64,000 nucleotides of DNA, from positions 5,047,001 through 5,111,000 of the forward strand of contig NC_089433.1 in NCBI RefSeq assembly GCF_026210795.1, read 5' to 3'. Positions 36,785 through 47,579 of the stretch are shown piece by piece. Source of the stretch: Rhizophagus irregularis (Eukaryota > Glomeromycota > Glomeromycetes > Glomerales > Glomeraceae). Position 1 is the first letter of the stretch, and each line of letters starts with the position of its first letter. The translations under genes were made by a program, and so were the position numbers. The notes beneath the pieces are model-generated. The model saw only the letters and a program-made list of their open reading frames with translations, was not told where the DNA came from and did no database searches.

Positions 36785-36972
36785 AAATAGAAATAAAAAT
36801 TTAAATTTAATAAAAAAGTTTTCGCAAACTTTTTTTTAACCAAAAAACTTGTGAAAGTGGTCAGTGGTTAGATCAGTCAAATGGTCGGTCAAACGGTCAG
36901 TCGGTCGGTCAAAAGTTCTTGACCAGTTATGACCGACTGATGACTGATCATGACCGACTGTTATCATCCCTA
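36785..36972. mobile_element. Half of a hAT-like MITE abutting the inverted repeat
   Basis: The right end reads GACTGTTATCATCCCTA, like the CCATCCCTA terminus of the elements at 33801 and 41207, and the interior has the same GGTCGGTCAAACGGTCAGTC words. No matching left end is present: the sequence passes directly into the outer end of the giant inverted repeat. Confidence 0.55.
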
Positions 36973-37196
36973 ATATCATATGGCACAAATGTTTCTCTCA
37001 TCTATCAAAAAATTTAAAATACTATATAATTCTTAATAATATTATTATCCATACCAATACCGCATTATAATAAAATAACATCGATTTTCTTTATTATACT
37101 CAGTATTATGTGTTTCTACAATTGTATATAAAGAATAAATGTGGAATGTAATCAACTAATGTAATTGGAAAATTTTGAAACCACTATAGTGATTCT

Positions 37197-37661
37197 TTAG
37201 CCTTCTATAAAATAAATATAAAATAAAATGTTAGTATCATTTCATTAATAAAAAAATGGCTAAATAAATTAAGTTTCTAAAATCAAAATTTACCATCCAA
37301 TCCACCCAAAAACCAGAAATCCATTTCCTATAAAAATGAGCGGAAAAGTTTAATATTATTTAAAAAAATTTAATTTTGAAATAATTTAATTCAAAATTTT
37401 GAACTCACCATCTGATCTATTTGTAAATTGAAAATCCATCCTATAAAAAAAAAGAAAAAAATGTTAATCAACAATTTTTTATCATTTTTGAATTTATTTT
37501 TCAAAAAGTTTACCTTCACCTACTAATTTCACACAACCCGAACAACATAAAGACCAGTTATCATACTGGGAATTCTGATAATTAAGTCAAAGGAAAATAC
37601 AAAATAAAAAAGGACACTACTGTAATTAAACATCTTTCACAGGAGTTCTAAAGACAGGCGT
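37197..37661 (-). CDS. Possible gene end made of tiny exons, unknown protein
   Basis: On the minus strand four short exons (37574-37514, 37440-37409, 37327-37294, 37204-37197) have TATAG or TCAG acceptors and GTAAA/GTGAG donors. Their phases join into one frame: SQYDNWSLCCSGCVKLVGE, then GWIFNLQIDQM, then EMDFWFLGGLD, then a stop. A further exon may lie at about 37661-37630. The N-terminus was not found. I do not recognise the product. Consistent phase over four junctions is better than chance, but it may be a remnant. Confidence 0.35.
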
Positions 37662-38528
37662 CCTATAAAAGAAAAGAAATAAAAAAAGAGCATGGTTAAA
37701 AATCCATTTATTGGTTTAATTTCACGTTGTAACCCTAAATATCGAGATAATCACGTGATCGGAAGAATAATTATCCAAAGGATAAATAATATACCGAATG
37801 GAACAGGGATAAATATTCAACCAATAGAAGAATATTTAACTGAAATAATTAGAAAATACATTATTATAGTTGTACAATAGTTAGCTATTTATAGCAATAC
37901 TTATTTATAGTTCAGTTATTTATAATTATTTATATTATTAGATTAGTTATTATTAGTTTAGTATGAATAGATTATTATTACGCTAATGAAATAATATAAT
38001 ATTAGGAGGACTTTGACAATTAATCTATGGAATGGAAGAACTTTGACAATTTAATCTATGAAATGGACAAATTACGGATAATACCAAATTATGATGGGAA
38101 CAGTTTGGATAAAATCATGGAAAATGATAAATTGTAATGGAATTGCAATGGGAAATGTTGAGTTTTAGATGGATAATCGAGAGATAATCAATTTATTAGT
38201 GTAACTTGAAAAGATATTTAAGATCGCAGTTTTGGAGTTAATTGAAAGAATGAAGTTTCGACTTGGAATTGGGAATAATATTGGGAATTTAGGAAAATAT
38301 AATGATAATTAATAATTGTATTAGTTGTTAATATAGAGTTACTAATATGGCTTCATATTAGAAAACGTTTAATAATTGATAAAATTAATATTTAAAATAA
38401 AAATTAATAAAACAAAATAATGAAGTTATGAAAGCATTAAAAGAAATTAACGCAGTTTGAAATTTGACTAAATTAAATGATAAAATCTAAACCAAGTAAG
38501 GATATATATAATTATAAATGTTAGGATT
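37662..38528. other. Intergenic DNA, no gene supported
   Basis: A 62-codon plus frame at 37692-37880 is open but unlike any family I know. Two near-repeats of ACTTTGACAATTAATCTATG at about 38010-38060 form a small tandem duplication. Confidence 0.45.
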
Positions 38529-39887
38529 TCATCTATCGGTATGTGGCAGGTGCTGGTGACAACGTATTTTTCTGCTATTTATACCCAACTCATTTGATAG
38601 GATTCTAGAAGCGTTTATCTTTAATAGAGGTGTAATGTGATGAGTTTCACAATATGAAGTATATACCCTATAAAATTCTTGAACAGGTAGGTCATTTATA
38701 TGATTTTTTACTACAAGGTAAATGTCTTTTATGAATTGAAATAGGGGTGGAAGAGTCGAGATGATGTGATCCTGCTTAGATGCAGTCATAGGTAATGGAT
38801 TCCCATTGAAGTCTGGGTAAGCGTCTGCAATGGCTCTCAAGTAAGCATAGAATGCTTCACTGGCGCTTGGGTATTTCATAGCATCAAGTTTCTTAAAGTA
38901 GTTGAGGTCTCCCTTGCGGGATGGTGATACATCCAAGAATACTGTGCACCTATCGTCATTCTCCACTCTGAGAGCATTTTTATTGGTGAGTACAATGGTA
39001 AATATAAAGTTTTTGTAATGTGTTGGCGTCTTGTATTTTTCATGGATTTCCATTATGTCGCCTGTTACCTTATCCTTCAACGATCAATACAGATTATTCC
39101 ACTAGCTTTTTTCTGTAGGCATTTTCTCAAGAAGAAGAAGAACTTTACCCTGTAATTGCCCATTGAAACTTCCAAGAATCGTCTGAGGATTGCTGGTCTT
39201 ATAAACAAGTTGAGTACCTAAGACACTACGTTGAATGAAATCTGTTATAATACTCTTACCCCAACCCTGTCCGGATTTCAGGTAGAGAATCGAATACATT
39301 TTCCTTTTAGCAGACATACCAGCCAACCACTTTATGACATACTCAGTAAGATTCCAATCGCCTGAACACCAGATATCCTGAATGTGGAAGAAGATAAATT
39401 TAACCGCGAGGTGGGTTGTAGATTCAAAAGTGGATATCGGATGCAGGATATGGAGGAATCCTGGGAAGATATTGAGATAAAGTTGGCCACCTAGTTTAAA
39501 GATATGGGATTTTTGAGGGTCATAGGTAGCTACACATACAGTACTATATTCGATCATAAACCATTTGTTGATATTAAATTCAACCTTTTGTGAAGGACCC
39601 TGTTCGGATTGTGTGTAAAAGACTTTATTGGTAATTGGACGGATAAGTTTATTAATATTTTTATCAGAAATATGCTCGAGGTTCTTGATTTCTGACCGCC
39701 ACATAAAGACTCCATGCGGGTTGGAGCAGGGGATAAAGTAACTGCAAAAATAACATTTAGCTTGATCAAGGTCACTCATACTTTTAGCAGCGTTAATAAG
39801 CCATTTAAGCTCATCAATACTAAAAGCCTTCTTCTGTTCACCGAACTTGGGGATAACTTAAGCTTGAGTGCTAGTTTGGGCAGTCAT
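38529..39887 (-). pseudogene. Superfamily 3 (D5/NrS-1-like) helicase, about 450 codons, with three stops
   Basis: One frame runs from ATG at 39887 to TAG at 38529, broken by TAA at 39858-39860, TAG at 39102-39104 and TGA at 39084-39086, with no frameshift seen. The Walker A motif is LKSGQGWGKSII; further on LQGKVLLLLEKMPT is the Walker B-like strand, and FTIVLTNKN resembles the sensor region. This arrangement fits the primase-associated SF3 helicases of plasmids, viruses and virus-like elements, where the enzyme unwinds DNA for replication. An upstream zinc-ribbon-like part (CYFCSYFIPC) lies near residue 40. Base composition is more balanced than the flanks, suggesting a mobile or viral origin. 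The three stops make it non-functional as written. Confidence 0.65.
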
Positions 39888-40118
39888 TTTTTGCTCTATC
39901 AAATTGAGTACTAATTTATAGTTACCTAATCTTCAATTGCCGAATATTTTTTCCAAAGATCTGCTCCTACCTGGTTACCTCCTGTAATCCTGTGATCCTG
40001 CGGTTTTGCGGTCCTACAGTTATATCTGGTTATCTTCTAGGTGTAAAAAAAAACTATAAACCACAAACCTTTACGATTGCTCTAAATCTTTTCTTCCTCT
40101 TTTTCAATCCATATATAT

Positions 40119-40562
40119 CTAGTGAAATCCACACCGCTCAACAGCCCACCTTACCATACAATGCTCTTTTCTAGCTTCTGATAACTCTTTACAAGCCTTT
40201 TGATACTCCTTCCAATTAAGCTCATGAAGTTCACGATTTCCAATACCCTCCTCCTCAAATGATTGACCAAGAGTATCCCCAACTTTTTCCTTCTTTTCTA
40301 CTGCCTTGTCATATGCCTCTTCGGCTTTCTCATGCCGCTTCCACAACTCAACTTTACAATAGTTATACCAGAGTCTGTTTATCTTGAGGTGCTTTCCAAA
40401 TTCTTTGACCGGAAGGTTTCTGACCATCTCTCTTACTATGTCCGGGTCGTTGAGGGGTGAAGCCTGCATTTGGATCCATTTATAGATTCCATAGATGTTT
40501 ACAAGATCGAGACCAAGGTCTTTGGCAAGAGAAGTGGCTGCGTGTAAGTTCATCATATGCAT
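40119..40562 (-). CDS. Coiled-coil hypothetical protein, 147 aa
   Basis: The frame is open from ATG at 40562 to a stop at 40119. Its second half is a charged heptad-like helix (RHEKAEEAYDKAVEKKEKV, KEYQKACKELSEARKEH), so a coiled coil is likely. The first half is LHAATSLAKDLGLDLVNIYGI. It sits about 230 bp upstream of the helicase relic on the same strand with similar composition, so it may be part of the same element. I do not recognise the family. It may itself be a fragment. Confidence 0.5.
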   Translation of the reverse strand: MHMMNLHAATSLAKDLGLDLVNIYGIYKWIQMQASPLNDPDIVREMVRNLPVKEFGKHLKINRLWYNYCKVELWKRHEKAEEAYDKAVEKKEKVGDTLGQSFEEEGIGNRELHELNWKEYQKACKELSEARKEHCMVRWAVERCGFH

Positions 40563-41198
40563 ATTTCGTGTTAGGTATTCTTATATATTACTTATTGTAT
40601 ACCCATTATTCAATTACTTATTTTTTCTGACGGGAGCTGGATGGGATTAGTCTTACTGGCTCTATAAACCTTCTAGGGCTTACCTGCTAACTTACCTGGT
40701 TTGCTGTCTCACTGCTTCCAACAGATTATTAGACGGAATCCTGACTTGTTCCAGATGTTCTGGATGTGGCAGATCTGGGGTAAAAATAAAACTTTTTCTG
40801 GGGGGATGTCCTCTCATATTTTTTCTGAAACATCTGCCACATCTGCCACATTCGGGACAACCCTCTCATTATATCTGTTTTTACTTCCTTTTCTATTGTT
40901 TTCTAGTTATTTGGTATATATATTTGTTCCAGATGTGGTTCCAGATTGTGGCAGATATATGGGGATTCCTGAGCCCTGTAGGGGCCATATAGGTACTGCG
41001 ACGGGTCATAGACCTAGAGGTGGGTGGTGCTTGCACCTCCTACATCCAGCCTGACGACAGAACAATAGGAGACGATTCAGACAAAATAGTAATGAAAAAA
41101 ACAGTTTATGAGATGAAATGATGATGAAAAGCAATATAGAACAAAAAGTGGTAAAAAAAATAATAGGAGACGAAATGGTAATTAAAGGAATGGTATAG
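40563..41198. other. Pyrimidine-rich DNA with TCTGCCACA repeats
   Basis: About 40740-40960 contains inverted and direct copies of CAGATGTTCTGGATGTGGCAG, partly as ACATCTGCCACATCTGCCAC. This looks like the control or end region of the helicase-bearing element. The overlapping 117-codon plus frame (40701-41054) has no recognisable family and is not called. Confidence 0.4.
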
Positions 41199-41206
41199 GT
41201 TAAAAT

Positions 41207-41623
41207 TAGGGATGGCAATGGTTAGTCATGGTCGGTCATCAGTCAGTCATAACCGGTCAAGAACCTTTGACCGATCGACTGACCGACCGTTTGACTGACC
41301 AGTCTGACTGACTGGTTAACTGACCATTTGACCGACTGGTTAACCGATCCTGAAAATGTAATTTAATTGAAATAATTAATAAAAAACGTTTTCGCAACGT
41401 TTTCTATTAAAATAATTAAAAAAATGTTTGCGAAACAATTTTTTTATTAAATTATGTTTTGCAAACGTTTTCAGGATTGGTTAAACGGTCGGTCAAACAG
41501 TCGGTTAACCGGTTGGTCAGACCGGTCAGTCAAACGGTCAGTCAGAGATCTTTGACCGACCGATATCGGTCACGGTCATGACTGGTCATAACCGGTTAAT
41601 GACCGTAACAGTTGCCATCCCTA
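41207..41623. mobile_element. hAT-like MITE, 417 bp, 8 bp TSD with one mismatch
   Basis: The ends are TAGGGATGGCAATGG and the complement of CAGTTGCCATCCCTA. Flanks are GTTAAAAT (41199-41206) and GTTGAAAT (41624-41631). The interior is made of GGTCGGTCA words arranged as a large imperfect palindrome around a core with AACGTTTTCGCAACGTTTT. Same family as 33801-34066. Confidence 0.8.
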
Positions 41624-41631
41624 GTTGAAAT

Positions 41632-42540
41632 GATGATGAAAAAGTGATATAAAGCGAAATGGTAATAGAAATAATGATATAAGATGAAATGGTGGATGAA
41701 AGAAATGAATGATAATAATAATAAAGTGATATGGATGTGATGAAAAAAAAAGATAGGATGAAATAGAGATGAAAGATGATGAAAGAATAATGTGGAACAA
41801 AATGGAGATGGAAAAAGAATAATAAGTGACAAAATAGTGGTGGAAAAAAATGATAGGAGATGAAATGGTGATTAAAGGACAAAATGATGATGAAAAAGTG
41901 GTGTAGAATGAAATGAAATGATATAGGACGAAATGGAGATGAAAGAATATATGGAATGAAATGGAGATAGAAAAAGAATGATAGGAGATGAAACAGTAAT
42001 AGAAAGAAACAAAAAACCATAAGGCCCAAAAAAGAAAGTGAACAGCCCAACCAAAAAAAAAGAAAAAGATAGTTAGTTAAAGAAAATAAATTCCCAATTC
42101 CAAAAGACCAAAAATAAGTTTTAATTAAAGCCGTTAAAAATTGGAGACGAATAAAATGAAAAGAAGGGAGAATAGTTAATATTAAAAATAAACTAATAAA
42201 TCTGATGAGTGACACAAATCACGCAATACAAATAAACCATGTGACACTGGTGCTGCGCATCATTGGACCATTGGTGTTTCATAATAAAATTAAGTATTTT
42301 ATCATTATGTCTATTATTTACATTTTTAGATTAAGGAATTTAAAAGAAAATGACATATTTTTTTTGTAAGTATGATTAATATGTTTCGTTAAATTAATCA
42401 ATTTGAATGATCATTAAAATAAATTAAAATAACTTTACTGATCTTTAAATTATACTTTTAGGATGGTAAGTTTGTTAAAAAAAATGATTTAATTTATCTA
42501 GTATAAAACATGTAAAAAACGTGAAATTAGACTTTATTAT
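41632..42540. other. Degenerate GATGAAA-type repeats and spacer
   Basis: From 41632 to about 42000 the DNA is a degenerate purine repeat (GATGAAATGG, GATGATGAAAAAGTG). Minus-strand frames here are Phe/Ser/His-rich artefacts. From about 42230 on it is the upstream region of the gene starting at 42633. Confidence 0.6.
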
Positions 42541-42549
42541 ACTTTTAAA

Positions 42550-42562
42550 AAGTATATAAATA
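42550..42562 (+). promoter_or_regulatory. Probable TATA box
   Basis: AGTATATAAATAAGG lies about 75 bp before the ATG at 42633 and is followed by a pyrimidine-rich stretch (CTTTTTTTCTTAACG), a common layout of fungal core promoters. Prediction from sequence only. Confidence 0.4.
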
Positions 42563-42632
42563 AGGCAACTTCTCATTTAAGCTTTTTTTCTTAACGTTTG
42601 CTTTTTACATTTACTTTTTACATTTTATAAAA

Positions 42633-44706
42633 ATGAATAAACGGAAATATAATTTTAGAGCTAGTACCAACAAAAATACCAACGAAAGAACAGCCATTAG
42701 GGAACATAATAATGAAGGACAAGAACAAGAAGTTAACGAAGTTCCAATTAAAAATAAATCCAGTAAAAAAACTAAAACGTTAACTAATCAACATGAAGTG
42801 GATGAATATGAAGTATTCTCCCAAGGAACTTTTATGTCACTTGAAAGTAATAATTTAATTTTTTTGTCATAATTTTTTATTAATAAGCTATATTATGTTA
42901 CTACTACTAGTTAAAATTTATTATCTTATTATCATTATGGGTAAAATAGATTGATTAGAGAAAACTGTTTCCAGAAATATTGCCAGTTATGTTAAAAAAA
43001 AAAAATACTAGACGAACAGGCGAGTGGTCAATTTATTTAATGTTATTATAATGATAATTAATATTTTATAATGATAATTTGATAATTGTTAACAAATTAA
43101 TCATTACAATTCACCATAATTTATCAGGAATTGTCCCTATATCATCACCAACTCTGTCAAGTAGACCAATAACCCCTAGACCAATAACCCCTATTTCAGA
43201 ACCAATACTAACAACCCGATCACTAAATCAAGACCAACAACCCCAATTATGGAATTAAGACCATTGATCCCAACCACAGAACAAGAAGTAATAGAAATTG
43301 ATGAGGAACATAATCCATCAAAAAAACTCTCTGAAATGAAGCATCATAAAAGTAAGGCGACACAAAGTAGTAAAAATGGTTTTCATAGTCTGGCCGGGTC
43401 AGTTTTTGTTAGGTCTTAAAAAAAATTTTTTATATTGTTACTATGCCGGGTGAGAATTTTTTAAAAATTGAAAAAAAATTTCACATATAAAATTTTTGAA
43501 AAAAAAATTAAAAGCTGGGTTGCCAGGTTATTGATGAAATTTTTATATTATGAAAACCATAAAATCAAGTTTGTATGGCCTAATGATAAATATGGCAGCA
43601 AATTAGAAAAAAAAATAGATAAATTGGAAGAAATATTAAAAAAACAATTAAAACAAATTAGAGTTTTATATGAGCTACAAAAATTGACAAATAATCAAAC
43701 AAAGTGGATCCAAGATCAACTAAGACAGCAAACTGAAAATAATAATAATGTTGATTCGACTCCAAAGGTCTTCACAGTAAGTAATTTTATTGTTCAATAA
43801 CATATTATCTTTAAATAACTATGATAATTTTCATTATACAATAAAAATAATATAGGAAGGGTATATTCAAGTATGCCAAAAATTTTTTCCAAGTAATTTG
43901 TGGCCCAGCTTTGATGATTTTAAATCTGAATTAGAAAAGTGGCTCAATTTACATCATCCCAATTATTTAAAAGAAGTAAGTGAATGAAAGTGGACTAATT
44001 CGTTTGTCAGAAACCATCATACTATGGTAATTATCATTAATTACATAAATATGATTTAATTTAATTGTAAATTTCAAATTTTATTAATTTTTTATATTAA
44101 TTAGATTCAACATAAAATGAAAGATTTAAGGAGTACCTCTGCCGCAGCAGTCAGGAGTGCAATTCTTAAAGAATTAGGATTACAGATTCCAAGCAGCAAG
44201 AAAAAAAATACTCCAGTTGACATTTCAGAATGGAAAAGATCACAAAAGGTCAAGAAATGCTATTATAAATTATATGACGAAGATGAAAATGTGATAGAGA
44301 ATATTGCAAAACAAGCATTTCCAACCTTATCTTATGACAATGAATTATTATTTAACGATATTTATGTTTTACAGCATCTGTGTGCGATATTGTATTAAAT
44401 CCTAACTATCCGGATATAGAATGTGCAAGAAAACCATTGGAAAGACGTTTTCAAAAATTTAAGGTGATTTTTTTGTTAATTAAAATTGAAATTATCAAGT
44501 TTTTCAATTATAATTCTAAATTAATATTTTAGGATTCACTCTTAAATAATGAATCTATTGAACTTGTTGATTCGATATCAATATTACGAGAAGAAATCCC
44601 AGAAATGAAAAAGAAAGTAGTAGTTGAGAAAGATAATGAAGAGGAGCCTCGTTCAGAGGAAGCTTATGAACAAAATTTCGATGAATTATTTGATCATAGT
44701 GACTAA
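42633..44706 (+). pseudogene. Broken multi-exon gene, conserved family of unknown function
   Basis: The first exon runs from ATG 42633 to about 42847 and includes QHEVDEYEVFSQGTFMSLES. Later pieces on the same strand continue one protein: a Pro/Thr-rich linker (43127-43410), WPNDKYGSKLEKKIDKLEEI with a coiled coil (43560-43770), EGYIQVCQKFFPSNLWPSFD (from about 43856), DLRSTSAAAVRSAILKELG (44120-44340), CDIVLNPNYPDIECARKPLE (about 44380-44465) and an acidic tail ending at TAG near 44706. I recall related proteins as a family expanded in Rhizophagus, without known function. Breaks are a one-base frameshift near 43220, TGA near 43985, and a frameshift or unresolved intron near 44340. Introns at about 42848-43126, 43780-43855, 44024-44103 and 44464-44532 look normal. 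Confidence 0.6.
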
Positions 44707-45636
44707 GTATTTATAAAGATCATGGACAACTTTAAGCTTCCCTCAAGAAGTAATTTCGATATTGATCATACTTTTATGCTTAGTGATATGTTGTATTATT
44801 TGTAATGAATATTTTTTATTTTATTTTTCTATTAGTTATTTAGTATTGCTATTATTAAAACAATTGAATTTTATGTTAATTATTTATCGTTAATAAATGT
44901 AATAAGTATTTTTCGATGATTATCAATTAAATATTTTTGATATATATCACTTTGGTTAAATAATCGGTTAGGTCAAATAATGATATTTATCTTTTGATAA
45001 TTATCGATTGGGTTAAAGTTAGATAATGATATTTATCACTGTTTAACAATATCGAAATTACTCGACGAGTGTGATTTTTATTGATATATATCACGTGAGT
45101 TTTTCATCGGCATATACCCCTTAAAAAATTTCCCGATGTACTCAATCCATTCACAAAAGATCTTTAAAGATGATACTGATTGTTTAGACTGTATAATTAA
45201 TGATTGAACTAAAGTTATTATAAATTACTAGCTATTATTACTTATTTTTATTGTTTTAATCAAATAGTTAAAATTAATATTTGTAAAAAGCAATTACTAT
45301 ACTCCACTTTATAAAAAATGTTGACTCTTATTTTATATCTCTATTTTTTCTATAAATGTACAATAACATTTGATGATATTTAACATATTCATTATTTTAT
45401 TTTTATTTTTATTTTCTTTTTAAAGTGAAGATTTAAAATTCTGTTTATTATATTATCATGTTTCAAAAATAAAAATTAAACTTATTGTTATTACAAAAAT
45501 TATACTGTATTTTACACCATACTCATCGTTATATTAGTAATATAAAGTTATAATTTTTTAATTTACTTGTTCTTTTTCTTTTCTCTTATTTTTTATTATA
45601 AAAATAATATTTCATCTATTTTAAAATATATTTATT
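44707..45636. other. Intergenic DNA, no gene seen
   Basis: AT-rich. At 44930-45110 the words GATATTTATC and TGATATATATCAC recur several times in both orientations, perhaps a small decayed repeat. Confidence 0.5.
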
Positions 45637-45975
45637 TGGAGATTAGAGATTGACTGGATTGTTTTTTTCTTTAGCCGGTCTAAGCAAAAAACAAAAGTGA
45701 AGGTTACACAAGATGATAAATGAAGTTACACATATAGTAATAATGGAAGAAAGGGAAAAATGCCAAGCTCTGAGCAATCTTCACAAGAGTAATCAAGACA
45801 ACAACACGTCCTCAACACAGCACGCGAGTGACGAATGGTCACAACAACAACAAAGAGGGTACAAAACAGGTGGTGAAGCAGAAAAAGAAAATATACCCCA
45901 GAAACAAATGAACTAAAGGTTGAAGAGGGGGATTTTCAAAAAAATCAAGACAACATAGAAGAAGTAGTTGATTTA

Positions 45976-47097
45976 TTGACAAGTGAAGAAAGTATTAATG
46001 TATTCTTAGCAAGACAAAGGCTAAGATTTGTTAAGGGGAAGTCGAACAAACAAGAGATGAAAGATTCAATGTTTTTAGAATTGAACATTGCAGCACACAA
46101 TATAAATGGGATTGCTAGTGTCCTGTCTATACAGAAACTTCATAACTTACTGGAATTCATTAATGAAAATAGTATCGATATTATGGCTATATCAGAAACT
46201 AATATAGACTATCGACAGGAATATTTTATAAACCAGGACATTAAGTCAAAAGTTTATTCAATAATTTTCAGTGAACGCGATCAAAAAACTAAAGGATCGG
46301 GAACGGCACTTGTGATCCATAACAGATGGATGAAGCATTATTACTCAGTAGTGCGCATATCCCCATATATCATAATAGCTAAATTCCTGTTCGTACAGAG
46401 AGAAATATGGGTATGGTCAATATACGCTGCTCCCAACGATCAAGACATGAGGAAAAGTTTGATCGAAGAGTTGAAAATGGTTATGGAGGGACATAACCGA
46501 TCAGTTCACAATACTGTAGTACTGCACGTTGTATTAGGCGATTTCAATGACATGATTAACAATAAAATAGATCGATCGCCCAGTACCAGACAACCAGGAT
46601 CTCAATTTCTAATACAATTATCGCAGTTAGGTCTTTATGATGTGTGCCGAGTTCTCTATCCGGATGCAGAGTTATTCACACATGAGAAATGGGATAAAAA
46701 CAAAAATAGATCAGCTTCTATCTCAAAATCAAGGATTGATCAAATCTGGATCACATATGAACCCGACGTGATTCCAGTAGAATTTTTGGTGCACTCATCA
46801 CAGATGACTACAAACAGTCACCATAGTATTATATCAACAACGCTAAATATATCAGGATTCATTAGGAATAATTTCCGGCATTGTGTCCCAGATCAATTAC
46901 AGGATCCAGATTTACATCAAGATAAACGTATAGTGGATATCAGTAAGATGACCAATGTGCAATGGAAAAATTTTACTGAAACACTAGATAGGGAAATAGA
47001 AGCATGGGACTTCCAACAACTAATAGAGGAAGTTAATTATGAAATACAATTAGGGGACGAAAAGAACACTGATGGAGATAGAAGTAATAAAACGTAG
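45976..47097 (+). pseudogene. LINE ORF2, endonuclease part (APE/EEP)
   Basis: The frame shows the endonuclease motifs in order: AAHNINGIAS, MAISETNID (catalytic Glu), WSIYAAPND, VLGDFNDMI, SRIDQIWIT and SHHSIIS. In LINEs this domain nicks target DNA to start reverse transcription. The frame is open upstream to about 45920 without an ATG, and there is a frameshift relative to the short ORF at 45713-45916. It ends at a TAG at 47095-47097 after a frameshift; the protein continues in the frame of 47072-47521. Confidence 0.8.
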
Positions 47098-47521
47098 ATT
47101 TAATGATCTTTGGGATAATATTATAAGTGCTATATCTATAGCGATGAATATAGAACTTCCCATGAAATTAGTTAAATATCCAGGAAGCCACAATACAAGA
47201 CATAAGTTATCATTTGCAGATAAAACTATGCGACATACTACTAGATTGGGAAGTTTAATTAGGAAAATCTGTAAAGATCAGGACTTTATTGCTGCCAAAG
47301 ATGCCCATTGGATAGATTATCGGCTGAACAGATTTAATAAATATAATGATGATTATAAAAGGAAAGAATACGATAAATTCATAGATAAGTATGAGGAAAT
47401 TATTATTCCTACACACAGCCTTTTTAGTAACACATGGATTAATATTGTTAAAGATGTAGTCAAAAAAAGAGTTAAAATAGACAAAAATTATTTACAAGCA
47501 CAACGTTTAAGCAAGATCTAA
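47072..47521 (+). pseudogene. LINE ORF2, linker between endonuclease and RT
   Basis: This charged, helical segment (RRFNDLWDNIISAISIAM, RNRFNKYNDDYKRKEYD-like) continues the endonuclease after a frameshift. It stops at TAA 47519-47521, and a second stop (TAG near 47570) follows in the same frame before the reverse transcriptase begins. Confidence 0.65.
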
Positions 47522-47579
47522 GATAGCATAGAAAAACGTTGCAATATTATACATTCGGATATTCCTAAGTAGCTACTTT

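Noticed and set aside
41586-42215. 209-codon minus-strand frame rich in Phe, Ser and His
   Set aside because: It is the reverse translation of a degenerate GATGAAA purine repeat and part of a MITE, not a membrane protein.
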